DNA from: UKL13-2 sp040379385
GTDB lineage: Bacteria > Pseudomonadota > Gammaproteobacteria > Burkholderiales > Usitatibacteraceae
Length of the DNA: 6,290 bases
Direction: 5' to 3'
Assembly: GCA_040379385.1 (NCBI GenBank)
Contig: JBEILF010000148.1
Coordinates: forward strand, 1 to 6,290
The notes beneath the pieces are model-generated. The model saw only the letters and a list, made by a program, of their open reading frames with translations, was not told the DNA's origin and searched no databases. Both the position numbers and the translations under genes were made by a program. The first letter of the stretch is position 1, and every line of letters starts with the position of its first letter. Below are positions 5,889 through 6,290 of this stretch, piece after piece.

Positions 5889-5917
5889 AGTGTAGCAGCA
5901 CGGTGTGCTGCCGAGGC
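5889..5917 (-). promoter_or_regulatory. Probable promoter of the peptidase gene with dyad in spacer
   Basis: On the minus strand TGCTACACT (5897-5889) is an extended -10 element. The hexamer 17 bases upstream (GCCTCG) is a poor -35, as is usual with extended -10 promoters. Transcription would begin near 5882, about 37 nt before the ATG. The spacer 5895-5911 is a perfect inverted repeat, GCAGCAC-N3-GTGCTGC, which could bind a repressor or activator. Confidence 0.45.
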
Positions 5918-6107
5918 TGATGTGACCAACGCAGGACAGTTACCCGATACCGTTCCTGCCGTTCTACGCAGTCGTGGCGAGCGGGATGTCCTCGGCCATT
6001 GGCGCGGCGTTGCTTGGTGTATTGCACCGCTACAGCAGATTTTGTTTACCATCACGCTTGCTTGATGCCCTTCTGCTCGGCACGCGTATCTCTCCGATTG
6101 CGGTTGT

Positions 6108-6148
6108 GGCTGGTTATTGAAAATCCTCCTTGGCGGCTGGTTGAAATC
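6108..6148. repeat. Imperfect direct repeat
   Basis: GGCTGGTTATTGAAAATC (6108-6125) and GGCTGGTTGAAATC (6135-6148) differ by small insertions and lie 27 bp apart start to start. They are in the gene-free 5846-6290 stretch. On the minus strand the interval holds AAGGAGGA, which has no start codon at a useful distance. Function is unknown. Confidence 0.4.
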
Positions 6149-6170
6149 GGGTAAACTTCGCCCGCCCGTT

Positions 6171-6195
6171 TTGGCTGTGACACAATCACGGCCAA
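6171..6195. repeat. Hairpin-forming inverted repeat
   Basis: TTGGCTGTGA (6171-6180) pairs with TCACGGCCAA (6186-6195): nine Watson-Crick pairs and one G-T pair around a 5-nt loop. No T-run follows on either strand, so it is not a standard terminator. A shorter alternative, ATCAC with GTGAT (6185-6200), would compete with it. Confidence 0.45.
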
Positions 6196-6216
6196 GTGAT
6201 GGGTTGAGATCAAGCA

Positions 6217-6244
6217 TTGGCACCAGACCAAGACGTCGTGCCAA
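6217..6244. repeat. Inverted repeat TTGGCAC / GTGCCAA
   Basis: Perfect 7-bp arms at 6217-6223 and 6238-6244 flank 14 bases. It lies near the window edge with the hairpin at 6171-6195, in a stretch where I find no gene. It may be regulatory DNA of a gene beyond the window. Confidence 0.35.
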
Positions 6245-6290
6245 CGATCAACGATCCGCTACGAAAACCACCGAAAACACGATTTGAGGA

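Noticed and set aside
6030..6083. Small minus-strand ORF of 17 codons from GTG 6083, preceded by GGAGAG
   Set aside because: The spacing is good, but the peptide (MPSRRASSKRDGK...) is too short and basic to distinguish from chance without conservation data.
5923..6119. Plus-strand stop-free frame with a hydrophobic, membrane-like translation (YPIPFLPFYAVVAS, AIGAALLGVLHRY)
   Set aside because: It has no start codon at its 5' end, no ribosome binding site and no family I can name. A 65-codon open frame is common by chance in GC-rich DNA.
5846..6244. Peptidase start at 6244 (590 residues)
   Set aside because: The extra 133 codons look like non-coding GC-rich sequence, would place the lipoprotein signal internally, and cross the predicted promoter.

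Overview
The window looks like a stretch of chromosome from a moderately GC-rich Gram-negative bacterium, most likely a beta- or gammaproteobacterium. The outer-membrane TonB-dependent receptor, the lipoprotein signal on the peptidase and the overlapping GTG starts all fit this. I cannot name the genus from the sequence. All intact genes lie on the minus strand. The only plus-strand gene trace is a broken one.

Right to left, in the direction of minus-strand transcription: positions 5846-6290 hold no convincing gene, but do hold a probable promoter whose 17-bp spacer is a perfect dyad. That promoter leads into an S41-family peptidase lipoprotein (4472-5845) whose expected catalytic lysine appears to be a cysteine. 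Positions 3396-4421 are a gene graveyard. A stop-free minus frame there contains the C-terminal coiled-coil domain of a Uup-type ABC-F protein without its ATPase domains. It abuts tail to tail the 5' end of a plus-strand SAM-dependent methyltransferase broken by two in-frame stops.

Positions 1-3125 form an iron-uptake-like operon. A promoter near 3097-3125 starts a leader of about 175 nt. The leader can fold into a compact multi-helix domain at its very 5' end, carries a 21-codon upstream ORF, and ends in a C-rich, G-poor tract. It precedes a TonB-dependent siderophore-type receptor (771-2900). One base after the receptor comes a NosF/ABC-2-type ATPase (44-769), which overlaps by four bases the start of a further gene cut by the window edge (1-47), probably the membrane partner.

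The tight spacing says receptor, ATPase and the cut gene are made together. The receptor would bring a ligand, probably a ferric siderophore, across the outer membrane. The ATPase is of the ABC-2 type rather than the usual FecCDE/BtuCD importer type, so the role of the inner-membrane step is open. The leader is the most promising candidate for an undescribed regulatory element here.
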